64,000 nucleotides of DNA from Halopelagius inordinatus (GCF_900113245.1 NZ_FOOQ01000002.1:124001-188000), one strand, 5' to 3'; counted from the first letter of the stretch, positions 50,689 to 60,747 are shown. Made by a program: numbers and translations. The notes: generated by a model from the sequence alone, not told the origin.

Positions 50689-50853
50689 ATGGCGCAGTGT
50701 AGCCAACCGGACTGTGAGAACGAGGCGTCGGTCAGATTGTACGTCCCGTGGGACGACGACAGAGACGTCTGTGCGGCCCACGGTCGGGCACTCGTCCAAC
50801 GGGACGGCGTGGTCGCCGAACCGTTGGCGGGCGAGAGCGACGAGTGGCGGTAG
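50689..50853 (+). CDS. Short Cys/His zinc-finger-like microprotein
   Basis: Reads MAQCSQPDCENEASVRLYVP and on to a stop at 50853 (54 aa), in the same direction as tmcA. Cys4, Cys9, Cys28 and His31 in the spacing C-x4-C-x18-C-x2-H could hold one zinc. No family is recognised with certainty. It is short for ordinary gene calling, but the frame has an acidic haloarchaeal composition and ends just before the converging GNAT gene. Confidence 0.72.
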   Translation: MAQCSQPDCENEASVRLYVPWDDDRDVCAAHGRALVQRDGVVAEPLAGESDEWR

Positions 50854-50862
50854 AGCGTCGTC

Positions 50863-51597
50863 TCAGCGGAGTTCCACGCCCATCATCACCTCGTCGACGT
50901 ACTCGCCGTCTATCTTGTAGTGGTCCTCGCGGACCGCTTCCGTCTCCCAGTAGTGGGCTTCGAGGAAGTCGATGGCCTCCTCGTTGGTCGCGGGAACGCT
51001 GTTGTACAGTTTCTCGTACTCGTGTTCGCGCGCCCAGCGAACGCCGCGTTCGAGGAGCGCAGCGCCGATACCGTTCCCTCGGTGCTCCGAGCGCACGCCG
51101 ACCGTGAGGACGGCGGTGTGGCTCAGTTTCGCCGTCTCCGGGAGGTCGAGGTGAACCCAGCCGACGAGTTCGTCGCCGACGGTGGCGACGAAGAACATCC
51201 GCGAGTGAACGTCGTTGTGCCGGATGATGACCTCCTCGTGGTCCACCACGTCGGCGACGGTTTCGGCTTCGATGTACGTCCCCTCTTGGGCCACCTCGCG
51301 GATGGCCTCGACCAGACTCTCTAAATCGACCTCTTGGGCCATCCGGATGGTGTATTCGGTCCCCTCCGATTCGTGCATCTCCGCGTCGTCTCGCTGATAG
51401 GCGACTTCGTACTTGTCGCCGACCTTCCTGACGTAGCCGTCGCGCCGGAGGATGGTCAAATGCGTCCCCAGCGCCCCGGGGTCGAAGTTGAGTTTCCGGC
51501 GCAGGTCGTCCTCGCGGACGATTCCGTGCCGTTCGATGTACTCGTAGATGTCTTTTCTGTCTCCGTGGTCGAAGTCGAGCGCCTCTGTTACCTCCAT
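50863..51597 (-). CDS. Winged-helix and GNAT acetyltransferase fusion protein
   Basis: A 244-aa protein joining two domains. Residues about 10-66 form a winged helix (DRKDIYEYIERHGIVREDDL and GALGTHLTILRRDGYVRKV). From about 84 to the end is a GNAT domain with the acetyl-CoA loop VRSEHRGNGIGAALLERGV (about 168-186). The target is unknown; the fusion suggests a DNA-binding acetyltransferase or a self-regulated one. ATG 51597 (MEVTEALDFDH) is preferred; an in-frame start 9 codons upstream (51624) is possible. Confidence 0.85.
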   Translation of the reverse strand: MEVTEALDFDHGDRKDIYEYIERHGIVREDDLRRKLNFDPGALGTHLTILRRDGYVRKVGDKYEVAYQRDDAEMHESEGTEYTIRMAQEVDLESLVEAIREVAQEGTYIEAETVADVVDHEEVIIRHNDVHSRMFFVATVGDELVGWVHLDLPETAKLSHTAVLTVGVRSEHRGNGIGAALLERGVRWAREHEYEKLYNSVPATNEEAIDFLEAHYWETEAVREDHYKIDGEYVDEVMMGVELR

Positions 51598-51670
51598 GCT
51601 ACCGAATACCACATACCGAACCATAACGTTTATTCGGCAACATAGAACGGTCGCCCGAACGGACGGCTCG

Positions 51671-52096
51671 CTACCGTTCCGGGACGCGCGTGAGGAGTTG
51701 GACGGTATCGTGGACGTCGTGCGTCTCCACGAGCAGTTCGGCCGCCGCGCGAACCGCGAAGTCGGCGTCGAGTTCGACGCCGTGACACCGCGCGTACAGC
51801 GTCAGCCAGTCGTTCAGCGCGCGGCGAAGCAGTCGGTGCTCCGCCGCGGAGAACGCGACGTCCGCCGCCGCCGTCCGCGCCTCGACGTAGACGGAGAGAA
51901 CGGGTCCGACGCCGTCTCGGGCGCACTCCGCGGCCCTCTCGACCCTCTCGTCACCTTCGGGCGCGTCGAACGCCTCGCGCTTCCGCCGCGCTTCCGCCGC
52001 GAGTTCGCGGATTCGCTCGGCGTAGACCGACTCCGCTTCGGCCCGCGCCTCGGGCCCGTCACCGCCACCGCCCGCGGCCGACTCCTCCGTCGCCAT
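51671..52096 (-). CDS. Helical acidic protein next to fixCX, unknown function
   Basis: A 141-aa soluble protein, mostly helical: ARAEAESVYAERIRELAAEA (about 17-36) and EHRLLRRALNDWLTLYARCH (about 87-106). I do not recognise it. It begins 4 nt after the fixCX stop, on the same strand, so it is very probably the last gene of the fix operon and may be an assembly or docking factor. That role is inference from position. Confidence 0.75.
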   Translation of the reverse strand: MATEESAAGGGGDGPEARAEAESVYAERIRELAAEARRKREAFDAPEGDERVERAAECARDGVGPVLSVYVEARTAAADVAFSAAEHRLLRRALNDWLTLYARCHGVELDADFAVRAAAELLVETHDVHDTVQLLTRVPER

Positions 52097-52100
52097 CCGC

Positions 52101-53771
52101 TTACCCCTCCTCGAACTGGACGCCTTTGCCGCCCGCGGGGTGCGTCCACTCCGTGTCGGCGACGACGGCGCAGGTGCCGCACTCGATGCACGGTTGGGTG
52201 TCGAGGCTGACGACGCGTTCCTCCTGACCGTTCGTCCGTCTCAGCTCCTCGCGGTAACAGCCGCCGCCGAACTCCTCGGCGCTGACCGGACAGGCCGAGA
52301 CGGCGGCTCCGCTCGCCTCGTAGGACTCGTCGCGGAGTTCGATGTGGGGGTTCCCCACGTCGGTGTCGTACGTCAAGTCGCCGATTCGCGCTTCGAGGCT
52401 CGGCGGTTCGATTCGGTTCCGCTCCGTGACGCGCGTTCCCAACTCCTCTGCGATGACCGTCGGGAGCGTGACGTACGGCGTCTGCGTGTCCGGGACCAAA
52501 GCCGAGAGCGTCGGCGACCCGTACAGCTCTTCGAGTCGCCCGGACAACGCCCGCACGCCCATCCGTCCGACGCGAGAGGTGAGCACGCTGTCGGCTATCT
52601 CGGTCATCGACTCGCGTTCGCCGAGGCGTCCGAGGAGTTCGTACCCCCGCGGCCGGAGTTTCCCCATCACGCCCTCGTCGCGGAGTTTCTTCGCGTACAG
52701 CCTCCCGGCGAGTTCCGGCTTCCCCCCGGCTTTGGCCTTCCCGAACGCCTCGGCGGCGAGTGCGCCCGCGGTGACGGCGTGGTTCATCCCCTTGATGATG
52801 GGGCCTTGCGCCTGCATCTGCCCCGCCGCGTCGCCGACGACGAGCAGTCGGCCCTCGTGCGGTTCGCGCAGTGCCACCTTCTTCGAGTCAGGGACGAGTT
52901 TCGCGCTGTACTCGCGTTCGCGGTAGTCGTCGCCCAACCACTTCGCGAGGAGCGGGTGCGTGAGAAGGGCGTCGAGCAGTTCGTGCGGTTCCGCCTCGCG
53001 GGCGACGAGGCTATCGAGGTGAAACACCGTCCCGATGGAGAGCGAATCGCGGTTCGTGTAGAGGAAGCCGCCGCCGCGGACGCCCTCGAACAGGTCGCCC
53101 GAGAACAGGTGCGCGACTCCGTCGTCCGCTCGGACGGCGAAGCGGTCCTCTATGATCTCTTCGGGCATATCGACGACGGCTTTGACGCCTTGGAACCACT
53201 CGTCGGGTTCTTCCCAGTCCATCAACCCCGCGTCGCGCGCGAGTTCGGAGTTCACCCCGTCGGCGGCGACGACAACGTCCGCGCGTATCGGGTCGAGTTC
53301 GTCGCAGGTGACGCCCACGATGTCGCCGCCCTCTCTGAGCAGTCCGTTCACGCGAACGTCGGTCAACAGGCCGCCGCCCGTCTCGCGGGTCATCTCGTGG
53401 ACTCTGTCTTCGAGCCACGAGTCCATCTTCCGGCGCAGGACGGCGTCGGCCCACGCCGTGTCGTGGTCGTGAAGCGAGGTGATGTCGAACGTTTCCACCA
53501 TCTCGCCCGCGACGTTGTGGAGGTAGTACCGCGTGACCGGACGCTCCGTCGCCTCCTCGCGGAAGCCGTCGAAGATGTCGTCTATCGTGTACGGCGCGGA
53601 CTCCTCGGCGTAGATGAGGCCGCCGGAGACGTTCTTCGACCCCGCCTCGACGCCGCGTTCGAGCACCAACGTCTCGACGCCGTAGTTCGCGAGTGTCGCC
53701 GCCGCGGCGGCACCGCCCGGTCCCGCGCCGACGACGACTGCTTCGTAGTGTTCGTCGGGAGTCTCACTCAC
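52101..53771 (-). CDS. Electron-transfer flavoprotein:quinone oxidoreductase fused to a FixX-like ferredoxin (FixCX)
   Basis: Membrane-associated flavoprotein (556 aa) that passes electrons from the ETF to quinone. The FAD site is VVVGAGPGGAAAAATLANYG (about 11-30), with KNVSGGLIYAEES and GDAAGQMQAQGPIIKGMNHA (about 309-328). The C-terminal about 65 residues form a FixX-like iron-sulfur part: Cys in SACP and GGCYRE, then CIECGTC, and the FixX end WTHPAGGKGVQF. GTG 53771 is preferred because GGGAGGTGA lies just before it; the GTG at 53780 is inside that Shine-Dalgarno. It overlaps fixB by 8 nt. Confidence 0.92.
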   Translation of the reverse strand: MSETPDEHYEAVVVGAGPGGAAAAATLANYGVETLVLERGVEAGSKNVSGGLIYAEESAPYTIDDIFDGFREEATERPVTRYYLHNVAGEMVETFDITSLHDHDTAWADAVLRRKMDSWLEDRVHEMTRETGGGLLTDVRVNGLLREGGDIVGVTCDELDPIRADVVVAADGVNSELARDAGLMDWEEPDEWFQGVKAVVDMPEEIIEDRFAVRADDGVAHLFSGDLFEGVRGGGFLYTNRDSLSIGTVFHLDSLVAREAEPHELLDALLTHPLLAKWLGDDYREREYSAKLVPDSKKVALREPHEGRLLVVGDAAGQMQAQGPIIKGMNHAVTAGALAAEAFGKAKAGGKPELAGRLYAKKLRDEGVMGKLRPRGYELLGRLGERESMTEIADSVLTSRVGRMGVRALSGRLEELYGSPTLSALVPDTQTPYVTLPTVIAEELGTRVTERNRIEPPSLEARIGDLTYDTDVGNPHIELRDESYEASGAAVSACPVSAEEFGGGCYREELRRTNGQEERVVSLDTQPCIECGTCAVVADTEWTHPAGGKGVQFEEG

Positions 53772-55506
53772 CGGCCTCACCTCCCGTCCGTCGCGCGTCC
53801 GAGTCGGGTGTCGTCCCCGCGGGTCGGCCGCCGTCCGTGGCGGCGGCGTCGCCCGCGGCGGCGACGGACGCGAAGTCCGTGCGCCCCTCCTTCAACGCCT
53901 CCGTCAGTCGGGGGAGTACCTCGAACAGGTCGCCCTCGACGAAGTAATCGGAGAAGTCGCGGATGCGCGCGTCGGGGTCGGTGTTGACGGCGACGATGGT
54001 GTCTGACTCGTCCATACCGACTTTGTGCTGGACGGCCCCCGAGATGCCCGCGGCGACGTACAGGTCCGGCGCGACGACCTGTCCCGTCTCGCCGATTTGG
54101 CGGTCCTCGGTCGTGTACCGTTCGACGTGGCCCTCGAACTGGTACGAACCGGTGACGATGCCGCGAGAGACGCCGACGTCCGCCTCCTCGAACTGGTCTG
54201 CGAGTTCGAGAGCCAGTTCCATCCCGCGCGTCGGCGCGTCGCCGATACCGCGCCCGACGGCGACGACGACGTCGTTGCCCGTCAGGTCCACGCCCTCGTC
54301 CAACCGGTCGTGGTCCGTTACGGAGACGCGGAACCACTCGTCGTCGAGTGGGACGTCGTGTTCGACCACCTCGCCGTCGCGTTCGGCGTCGGGTTCGGGC
54401 ACGTCGAAACTTCCCGGGATGACCGACGCGCCCTGCGGGTGGAACTCGCGGGTGGGGTTGTCGAGACAGAGAATCGTCGAGTACTCGAACCCCGAGAAAT
54501 CCGGCCGCTTCATGTGCAACACGCGCTCGAAGTTCTTCTTGTCGCCCGCCGCGCCGGTCTTGACGGGGTTCGAGATGACCTCGTCTTCGATGTAGAGACC
54601 CGAGCAGTCGCTCGCGAGACCCGAATCTAACTCGGCCTGCACCAACGCCGACAGGTCCCGGCCGTTGTTCGTCGCCGGGAAGAGGACGTACCGCGGTTTG
54701 TCGTAGTCGCGCCACGCCTCGTCTCGGCCGCCGCGCGACTCGCCGTCCTCGTGCGTCGCGCCCGCGCGGGCCATGTCGCAGAATATCTCCGTGTACGGCT
54801 TGTGCTGGAACCGCGACAGTCGCGCGTCCTCGTGGGAGACGACGACGTCCGCGCCGTAGGCTATCACGTCGTCGGTATGTTTCTCGACGTCGTCGCCGAT
54901 GAGAACGGCCACGACGCGTTCGTCTCCGCCGTACTCCTCGTTGTAGCCGTCCATCAGTTCGCGGGCCTTCCCGAGCATCTCCTTGGACACGTCGACGAGG
55001 TCGCCCGCCTGCGTCTCGCAGTACACCCACATGTCGCGGTAGACGCCGCCCTCCAACGCTCTGACGTGTCGCTTGTCGTTCGTCGGATGGTCGAGTTCGG
55101 GATGTCTCTCCTCGGGCGGTTCTCGCTCCTCGCGTTCGCCTCCTTCCTCGCTTCCGCGAACGGAGTCGAGGCGGTTCTCCACGAGTCGCTTGACGCCGTC
55201 TCGGTTCTCTCCGGACTCCTCGCGTTCGAGGATGGACTCTAACTCCGCCGGGTCGTCGATGTCGGTGAGAGCGTTGCCCACCTCCGCCGTGCTCATCTCC
55301 GTCAGGTCGAGAGCGTCGGCGTCCGTCTCCCCGTCGTCGCCCTCGAACTTCTCGATGCGGCTCTCGACGAGCGAAATCACGGCGTCGCGGTCCTTCCCGT
55401 CGCGTTCGGCCGCGAGAATTTCTCTGAGTTCCTCGGCGTCCTCTATCTCCCGCAGTTCCGGGCCGAGCGCCGAGATGTCGTACTCGCCGGGGTCGATTGC
55501 GGGCAC
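53764..55506 (-). CDS. fixB: Electron transfer flavoprotein alpha subunit with repeat-bearing N-terminal extension (FixB)
   Basis: ETF alpha, which pairs with FixA to carry electrons (580 aa, over 200 more than usual). Residues about 150-550 are the ETF alpha fold with RYVLFPATNNGRDLSALVQA, FAD site GRGIGDAPTRGMELALELAD (about 417-436) and PDLYVAAGISGAVQHKVGMD (about 486-505). The extension (1-130) has two copies of an approximately 38-residue helical unit: LREIEDAEELREILAAERDG (about 18-37) and LTDIDDPAELESILEREESG (about 80-99). A Glu-rich linker follows. GTG start; overlaps fixCX. Confidence 0.92.
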   Translation of the reverse strand: MPAIDPGEYDISALGPELREIEDAEELREILAAERDGKDRDAVISLVESRIEKFEGDDGETDADALDLTEMSTAEVGNALTDIDDPAELESILEREESGENRDGVKRLVENRLDSVRGSEEGGEREEREPPEERHPELDHPTNDKRHVRALEGGVYRDMWVYCETQAGDLVDVSKEMLGKARELMDGYNEEYGGDERVVAVLIGDDVEKHTDDVIAYGADVVVSHEDARLSRFQHKPYTEIFCDMARAGATHEDGESRGGRDEAWRDYDKPRYVLFPATNNGRDLSALVQAELDSGLASDCSGLYIEDEVISNPVKTGAAGDKKNFERVLHMKRPDFSGFEYSTILCLDNPTREFHPQGASVIPGSFDVPEPDAERDGEVVEHDVPLDDEWFRVSVTDHDRLDEGVDLTGNDVVVAVGRGIGDAPTRGMELALELADQFEEADVGVSRGIVTGSYQFEGHVERYTTEDRQIGETGQVVAPDLYVAAGISGAVQHKVGMDESDTIVAVNTDPDARIRDFSDYFVEGDLFEVLPRLTEALKEGRTDFASVAAAGDAAATDGGRPAGTTPDSDARRTGGEAGE

Positions 55507-55508
55507 GG

Positions 55509-56381
55509 TCAGTCACCCCCCGCGGCCGCCGCGTCGCCCGCGGCGTGCGACTGCATCGTCTCCAGTACCTCGGTCATCCCTTCCGCGTCTCCGGGGTCTA
55601 CCATCGTCGCCTCGCGTTCGGCGGGCGCTTTCGGGATGGGGTCCACAGAGGAGACGATAGTCGGAGAGCCGTCGAGGCCGATGTAGTCCGGGTCGAGATT
55701 CAAATCGGCGTGGTCCCACACCGTCAGATGTTCTTCGTACTCCTCGGCGCGGGCCGCCGCCTCGGCGCGTTTGTCCTTCAGCGTGAGTCTGTGTTCGGCC
55801 GTGCGATACGACGGTTCGAACTCGGGGTCGGCGACGACGAACGCCGGAAGCGACAGTTCGACCGTCTCCATCTCCGCGATGTCGCCCTCGACGAGGCGTC
55901 TCGCGCGGAGCGTCTCGCTTTCCTCGTCGACGTCCAACGAGACGACGTGCGTCACGATGGGCATGTCGAGACACCACGCCGTCTGCGGGCCGGTGTGACC
56001 CGTCTCGCCGTCGGCCGTCTTGAACCCCGCAAAGACGATGTCGGGGTCGCCGAGCCTCTCGATTCCGGCGCTGAGCGTGATGGCCGTCGCCCACGTGTCC
56101 GCCGCGGCCATCTCTCGGTCCGAGACGAGAAGCAGGTCGTCGGCGTACGCCGTCTCCATCGCCTCCCGAAGCACGTCTTTGTACCCCGGCGGACCCATGC
56201 TCACGACGCTCGCACGGCCGCCGTGGCGGACGTGCGTCTGGAGGGCCGCGTCGAGGGCGTGCGAGTCGTTCGGATTCATCACCGTCGGTGTCTTCCCTCG
56301 TTCGAGGTGGCCGTCCTCGTCGAACGATACCTGTCCCTCTCGAAAGTCGGGGACGCCCTTGGTCAGAGTGACCACGTGCAT
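55509..56381 (-). CDS. fixA: Electron transfer flavoprotein beta subunit (FixA)
   Basis: ETF beta subunit, 290 aa. Recognised by VTLTKGVPDFREGQVSFDED (about 4-23), MNPNDSHALDAALQ (about 35-48), ASVVSMGPPGYKDVLREAME (about 57-76) and AGFKTADGETGHTGPQTAWC (about 116-135), typical of ETF beta. Last residue region is Ala/Gly/Asp-rich. It is first gene of fixA-fixB-fixCX, with fixB starting 2 nt after its stop. The quinone partner downstream suggests a bifurcating or beta-oxidation-linked ETF. Confidence 0.94.
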   Translation of the reverse strand: MHVVTLTKGVPDFREGQVSFDEDGHLERGKTPTVMNPNDSHALDAALQTHVRHGGRASVVSMGPPGYKDVLREAMETAYADDLLLVSDREMAAADTWATAITLSAGIERLGDPDIVFAGFKTADGETGHTGPQTAWCLDMPIVTHVVSLDVDEESETLRARRLVEGDIAEMETVELSLPAFVVADPEFEPSYRTAEHRLTLKDKRAEAAARAEEYEEHLTVWDHADLNLDPDYIGLDGSPTIVSSVDPIPKAPAEREATMVDPGDAEGMTEVLETMQSHAAGDAAAAGGD

Positions 56382-56418
56382 TGGTACTAACTCCCACGGT
56401 AACTGCCACTAGGTATTT

Positions 56419-56434
56419 ATAATAATCTTTTGTG
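56419..56434 (-). promoter_or_regulatory. fixA promoter motif CACAAAAGATTATTAT
   Basis: Minus strand, 38 nt before the fixA start and next to AT-rich boxes (TATAGC, 56436-56441, and TTATAAATA). The same 16 bases with two transitions occur before the ferredoxin gene, so it may be an operator read by one regulator. Confidence 0.55.
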
Positions 56435-56490
56435 AGCTATACGAAACAGTCAGGGAGAGGAGAACGAGACCCGCGCGCCGGGTGGACGCT

Positions 56491-57403
<913 letters not shown>

Positions 57404-57407
<4 letters not shown>

Positions 57408-58018
57408 ACCGCCGCGACGACGCGGGCGGGCGCGCCGTCGGCGTCCACCCGTATCGGGAACGCGAGCATCTCGAACCGTTCCGGCACGGAGTCGAGGTTC
57501 CGGAGGTTCTCGACGACGAGTCGTCCCGCGCCGAGTATCGCGCGGTGTGCGGGCACCCCGTCGCCGCCCGTCGGGTCCGGACTCAACGCGTCGGTCGCCA
57601 CCGCGTACCCCCGGTCTGCGCACAGTCGCGCCGTCTCGGGCGCGAGGGCGGGATGGTCCGTCATCCGGTCTGTCCCCCACTCCGTCTCCCACCCCGTCCG
57701 GAAGACGACCATCTCGATGGAGGGGTCGTCCGGCACCGCGTCGGGTCCGACGAGCCCGTTTTCGCCCGCGTCGCGGCAGTCTGCGAGTCGCGCGTCGAAC
57801 CGGAAGTCGTCGGCGTCGAACGCGCCCAGAGAGTCCCCGTCGGGTTCGGTGTGCGAGGGCGCGTCCACGTGCGTCCCGGCGTGCGTCCCCAGTTCGAGTC
57901 GAGAGACGCGGTAGCCGTCCGCCTCGAAGTCGGCGTGCGGTTCGACTTCGACGTCGGGGTCACCGGGGTAGACGGGCATTCCCGATTCCACCCGCCGGGT
58001 GAGGTCCACGAGCGTCAT
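57404..58018 (-). CDS. Cyclase family protein (kynurenine formamidase-like)
   Basis: Metal-dependent hydrolase of 204 aa in the cyclase (PF04199) family. The metal-binding motif is GTHAGTHVDAPSHTEP (about 44-59), with the HxGTHxDxPxH pattern. The start MTLVDLTRRVESGMPVYPGD and the AHRAILGAGRLVVENLRNLD segment (about 157-176) fit. Members hydrolyse N-formylkynurenine, arylformamides or isatin; the substrate here is unknown. AGCTTTGCC on the minus strand is centred about 28 nt before the ATG. Confidence 0.88.
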
Positions 58019-58087
58019 GCGAGAGGATGGCCCACCCCGCGGCAAAGCTCTACCGCCTCCGAGGAGAACCGCGAGACGCGACTGCGA

Positions 58088-59803
58088 CTACTTGTGCGCC
58101 CAGTAGACGACCGTCTCGTCTTCGCCCCGTTCGTCCACGCGGACGAACCCGAGGCGTTCGAACTGAATCACCTCGTCCACCTCGGCGTCCGTGAAGTCGG
58201 GTTCCGCGACGCCCGCCACGTCGCCATCGGGCGTCCGCATGCGGACGGGGACGTTGTCGGTGGCGGGCGCCCAGTGAATCACGTCCACCTCGCCGGAGCG
58301 AACCGCCGCTATGTCGTCGCCGGTGTGGACGAACGTCTCTCCCTCGCGACGGACGCATCCGTAGCCTTTCAGCCAGACGCGTTCGTCTTCCGCGGGCACG
58401 TCTTCGGATTCGACGACGACGCCGCCCGCCGCGGGGACGGTCCGGTCGCCGCGTTCCTCGTGGTCCGGATGGAGTGCCGGGTGTCCCGCCTCGGGTCCGC
58501 CCTCGACGGCGAACACCTCGCCCTCGCGGACGAGGAAGTACCGGTCCGACTCGTCGTCCACGAGTTCGCGATTGTTCGCGTAGATGGCGGACATAGAGAG
58601 GTCGACGTTCGAGGTGGAGGTGCCGAGTCCGACCATCGCATCGACGATGGCCTCACCGCGGATACCCCGCCGCCGGAGGCTCTTGAGCGTCGGCGCGCGC
58701 GGGTCGTCCCACCCGTCGAGTTCGCCCTCGTCTATGAGTTCCTTGATGGTCGAGGTGGAGAGTTTCACGTCGTACTCGTCGACTTGGACGTGGCCCCAGT
58801 GGATGACCTCGGGGTACTCCCACCCGAAGTAGTCGTAGACGAACTGCTGGCGCTTGGCCGAGTCCTGCAGGTCGATGCCGCGGACGATGTGCGTGACGCC
58901 CGTGAGGTGGTCGTCGACGCCGGACTGGAAGTCGAGCATCGGCCACGCGCGGTACTCTTCGGCCTCCTCGCGGGGGTGCGGCGTATCGACCATCCGGAAC
59001 GCCACCCAGTCGCGGAGGGCGGGGTTCTTGTGTTCGATGTCCGTCTTCACCCGCAGGACCATCTCGCCGGAGTCGTACTCTCCGTCGACCATCGCCTCGA
59101 ACTCGGACAGCGTCGTCTCTGCGTCTTTGTCCCGGTGCGGGCAGGCCTCCGCGGAGTTTTTCAACTCCGAGAACGCCTCGCCCGAACACGAACAGGTGTA
59201 CGCGCCGCCCGCCTCGATGAGGTCCCGAGCGTACTCGTAGTACGTCTCCACTCGGTCGGAGGCGAGGAGGACGTCGTCCGGTTCGAAGCCGAGGTAGTCG
59301 ATGTCGTCGAGGATGGCGTCGTACGCCGAGAGGTCCGGACGCTTCGTCTCCGGGTCGGTGTCGTCGAAGCGGACGATAAAGGACCCGTCGTAGAGCTCTT
59401 TGTACGTCCCGATGACCGCGGGCATCCGCGCGTGGCCGACGTGCCACGGGCCGTTCGGGTTCGGGGCCGCCCGCATCCGAACCTCGTCGTACTCCTCTGC
59501 GTTCGGGAGGTCCGGAAGCACCGCCTCCTCGCTCTCGTCGTCGGCTTCGAGTTCCGCGAGTTCCTCGGGCGCGAGTTCGGCGAGTCTGTCGCGCTTTTCT
59601 TCGGTCGAGAGGTCGTTGACCCGCGCGACGACGCCGCCGATGACTCCCGGAATCTCGTCTCCGTGGGGCCGAAAGTCCGGGTTCTCTCCCATGAGCGGTC
59701 CCATCACCGCACCCACGTCGGCGTCGCTCTCGTATTTGACCGCGTTGAGCAGGGCGTGCTTCTCTGCGGCTCGCTCGACGCGTTCGCGTAACTCGTCGTT
59801 CAT
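58088..59803 (-). CDS. gltX: Glutamyl-tRNA synthetase
   Basis: Class I aminoacyl-tRNA synthetase, archaeal type with a eukaryal-like beta-barrel anticodon domain (571 aa). The HIGH-like motif is in APNPNGPWHVGHARMP (about 116-131), the DDTDPETKRP motif follows, and the KMSKS-like loop is KLSTSTIKE (about 348-356). In archaea it usually charges both tRNA-Glu and tRNA-Gln, later amidated. TTTTTATCC is centred about 27 nt before the ATG. The frame extends 29 residues upstream without support. Confidence 0.96.
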   Translation of the reverse strand: MNDELRERVERAAEKHALLNAVKYESDADVGAVMGPLMGENPDFRPHGDEIPGVIGGVVARVNDLSTEEKRDRLAELAPEELAELEADDESEEAVLPDLPNAEEYDEVRMRAAPNPNGPWHVGHARMPAVIGTYKELYDGSFIVRFDDTDPETKRPDLSAYDAILDDIDYLGFEPDDVLLASDRVETYYEYARDLIEAGGAYTCSCSGEAFSELKNSAEACPHRDKDAETTLSEFEAMVDGEYDSGEMVLRVKTDIEHKNPALRDWVAFRMVDTPHPREEAEEYRAWPMLDFQSGVDDHLTGVTHIVRGIDLQDSAKRQQFVYDYFGWEYPEVIHWGHVQVDEYDVKLSTSTIKELIDEGELDGWDDPRAPTLKSLRRRGIRGEAIVDAMVGLGTSTSNVDLSMSAIYANNRELVDDESDRYFLVREGEVFAVEGGPEAGHPALHPDHEERGDRTVPAAGGVVVESEDVPAEDERVWLKGYGCVRREGETFVHTGDDIAAVRSGEVDVIHWAPATDNVPVRMRTPDGDVAGVAEPDFTDAEVDEVIQFERLGFVRVDERGEDETVVYWAHK

Positions 59804-59909
59804 TGCAAGTCGATTCTCCGCCGCGGATAAAAACAGGCCCGGATTAGGGTCACGGGCAGGGGTACGGTAGACAGTACCACACGCAGACACATATGGGTTT
59901 CGCGCCGAC

Positions 59910-60683
59910 TCACTCGACGAACGCAGAGAGCGGAGTGCCGTCCTCGAACCGGTCGATAAAGCGCGACTCGGCCCACTCGACGGCGTCCGGGCGGGCGTTT
60001 TCGACCTGCGCGACCAACGACCCCCGGTCGTCGTGGACGAGGAGGTGCGCCACCGTCCGGCCGTCCACGTCGAGGAGAATCAGACCGAACGGGAGCGTCT
60101 CGCAGACCCGAATCTCGTACCCGTCCGCGGCGAGGTACTCGTCGAACTGCTCTGCGTACTCCTCGATGATGTACTCCGCCATCGGGCGGGTGAGAGCGAT
60201 ATCGGCCCTCATCGCCCCCGACGCCGCCCGTTCGTGTAGCGTCCGGGTCCATCGGGGGTCGTTGTCGGTGACGGAGAATCCGCGGATACGGTCGGCCCGC
60301 CGGAGTCTGTCGAACAGGTCGTCGATGCCCGAGTAGGGCGCGGCCGAATCTCCGGCGGCGACGTCCGCCCCGACGAGAAACCGGTGCGAGACGGACGCAT
60401 CGACGGGGACGTTCGAGAGCACGTCACTCCACTCCTCTATCGTCCGCATCGTCTCTGTCGCCTCCACCACCACCCCCAATGAGAGTCGCCCGGGCGTCGT
60501 CGTCCGGAACCCGCCCTCGACTCGTTCGACCAACCCGAGCGACGAGAGTTCGGAGATGGCGCGGTTGACGGTCGAACGCGACGAATCCGTCGCCGCGACG
60601 ATATCGCGCTTCGACGCCGTCCGGTCCGAGAGATATTCGAGGATGCGGCGGCGTCGCCGGACGACGGTCAGTGCATCCGCCAT
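59910..60683 (-). CDS. HTH transcriptional regulator with FilR1-type ligand domain
   Basis: A 257-aa regulator. N-terminal winged helix (about 8-65): RRILEYLSDRTASKRDIVAA and SRSTVNRAISELSSLGLVER. The rest is the FilR1 middle/ligand domain (methanogenesis regulator family) common in haloarchaea (ADIALTRPMAEYIIEEYAEQ, about 161-180, is typical). Its target is unknown. Its promoter contains the palindrome GGTATATACC (60705-60714), centred 27 nt before the ATG, which is the TATA box and might also be an autoregulatory site. gltX, rnj and idsA flank it. Confidence 0.87.
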   Translation of the reverse strand: MADALTVVRRRRRILEYLSDRTASKRDIVAATDSSRSTVNRAISELSSLGLVERVEGGFRTTTPGRLSLGVVVEATETMRTIEEWSDVLSNVPVDASVSHRFLVGADVAAGDSAAPYSGIDDLFDRLRRADRIRGFSVTDNDPRWTRTLHERAASGAMRADIALTRPMAEYIIEEYAEQFDEYLAADGYEIRVCETLPFGLILLDVDGRTVAHLLVHDDRGSLVAQVENARPDAVEWAESRFIDRFEDGTPLSAFVE

Positions 60684-60704
60684 ACACCGGGGACGGGTTC
60701 CAGC

Positions 60705-60714
60705 GGTATATACC
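60705..60714 (-). promoter_or_regulatory. Palindromic TATA box of the FilR1-type regulator
   Basis: GGTATATACC is a perfect palindrome at the leaderless-promoter spacing. Palindromy could allow self-binding by the regulator, but TATA boxes are often symmetric by chance. Confidence 0.5.
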
Positions 60715-60747
60715 TTCGATGCGTCGGGATTTCCGACCGTCCGGCGA

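Noticed and set aside
57545-59791. A 748-residue plus-strand open frame opposite gltX
   Set aside because: It lies antisense to a clear GluRS and the cyclase gene, has no recognisable motif, and arises from GC-rich codon bias.
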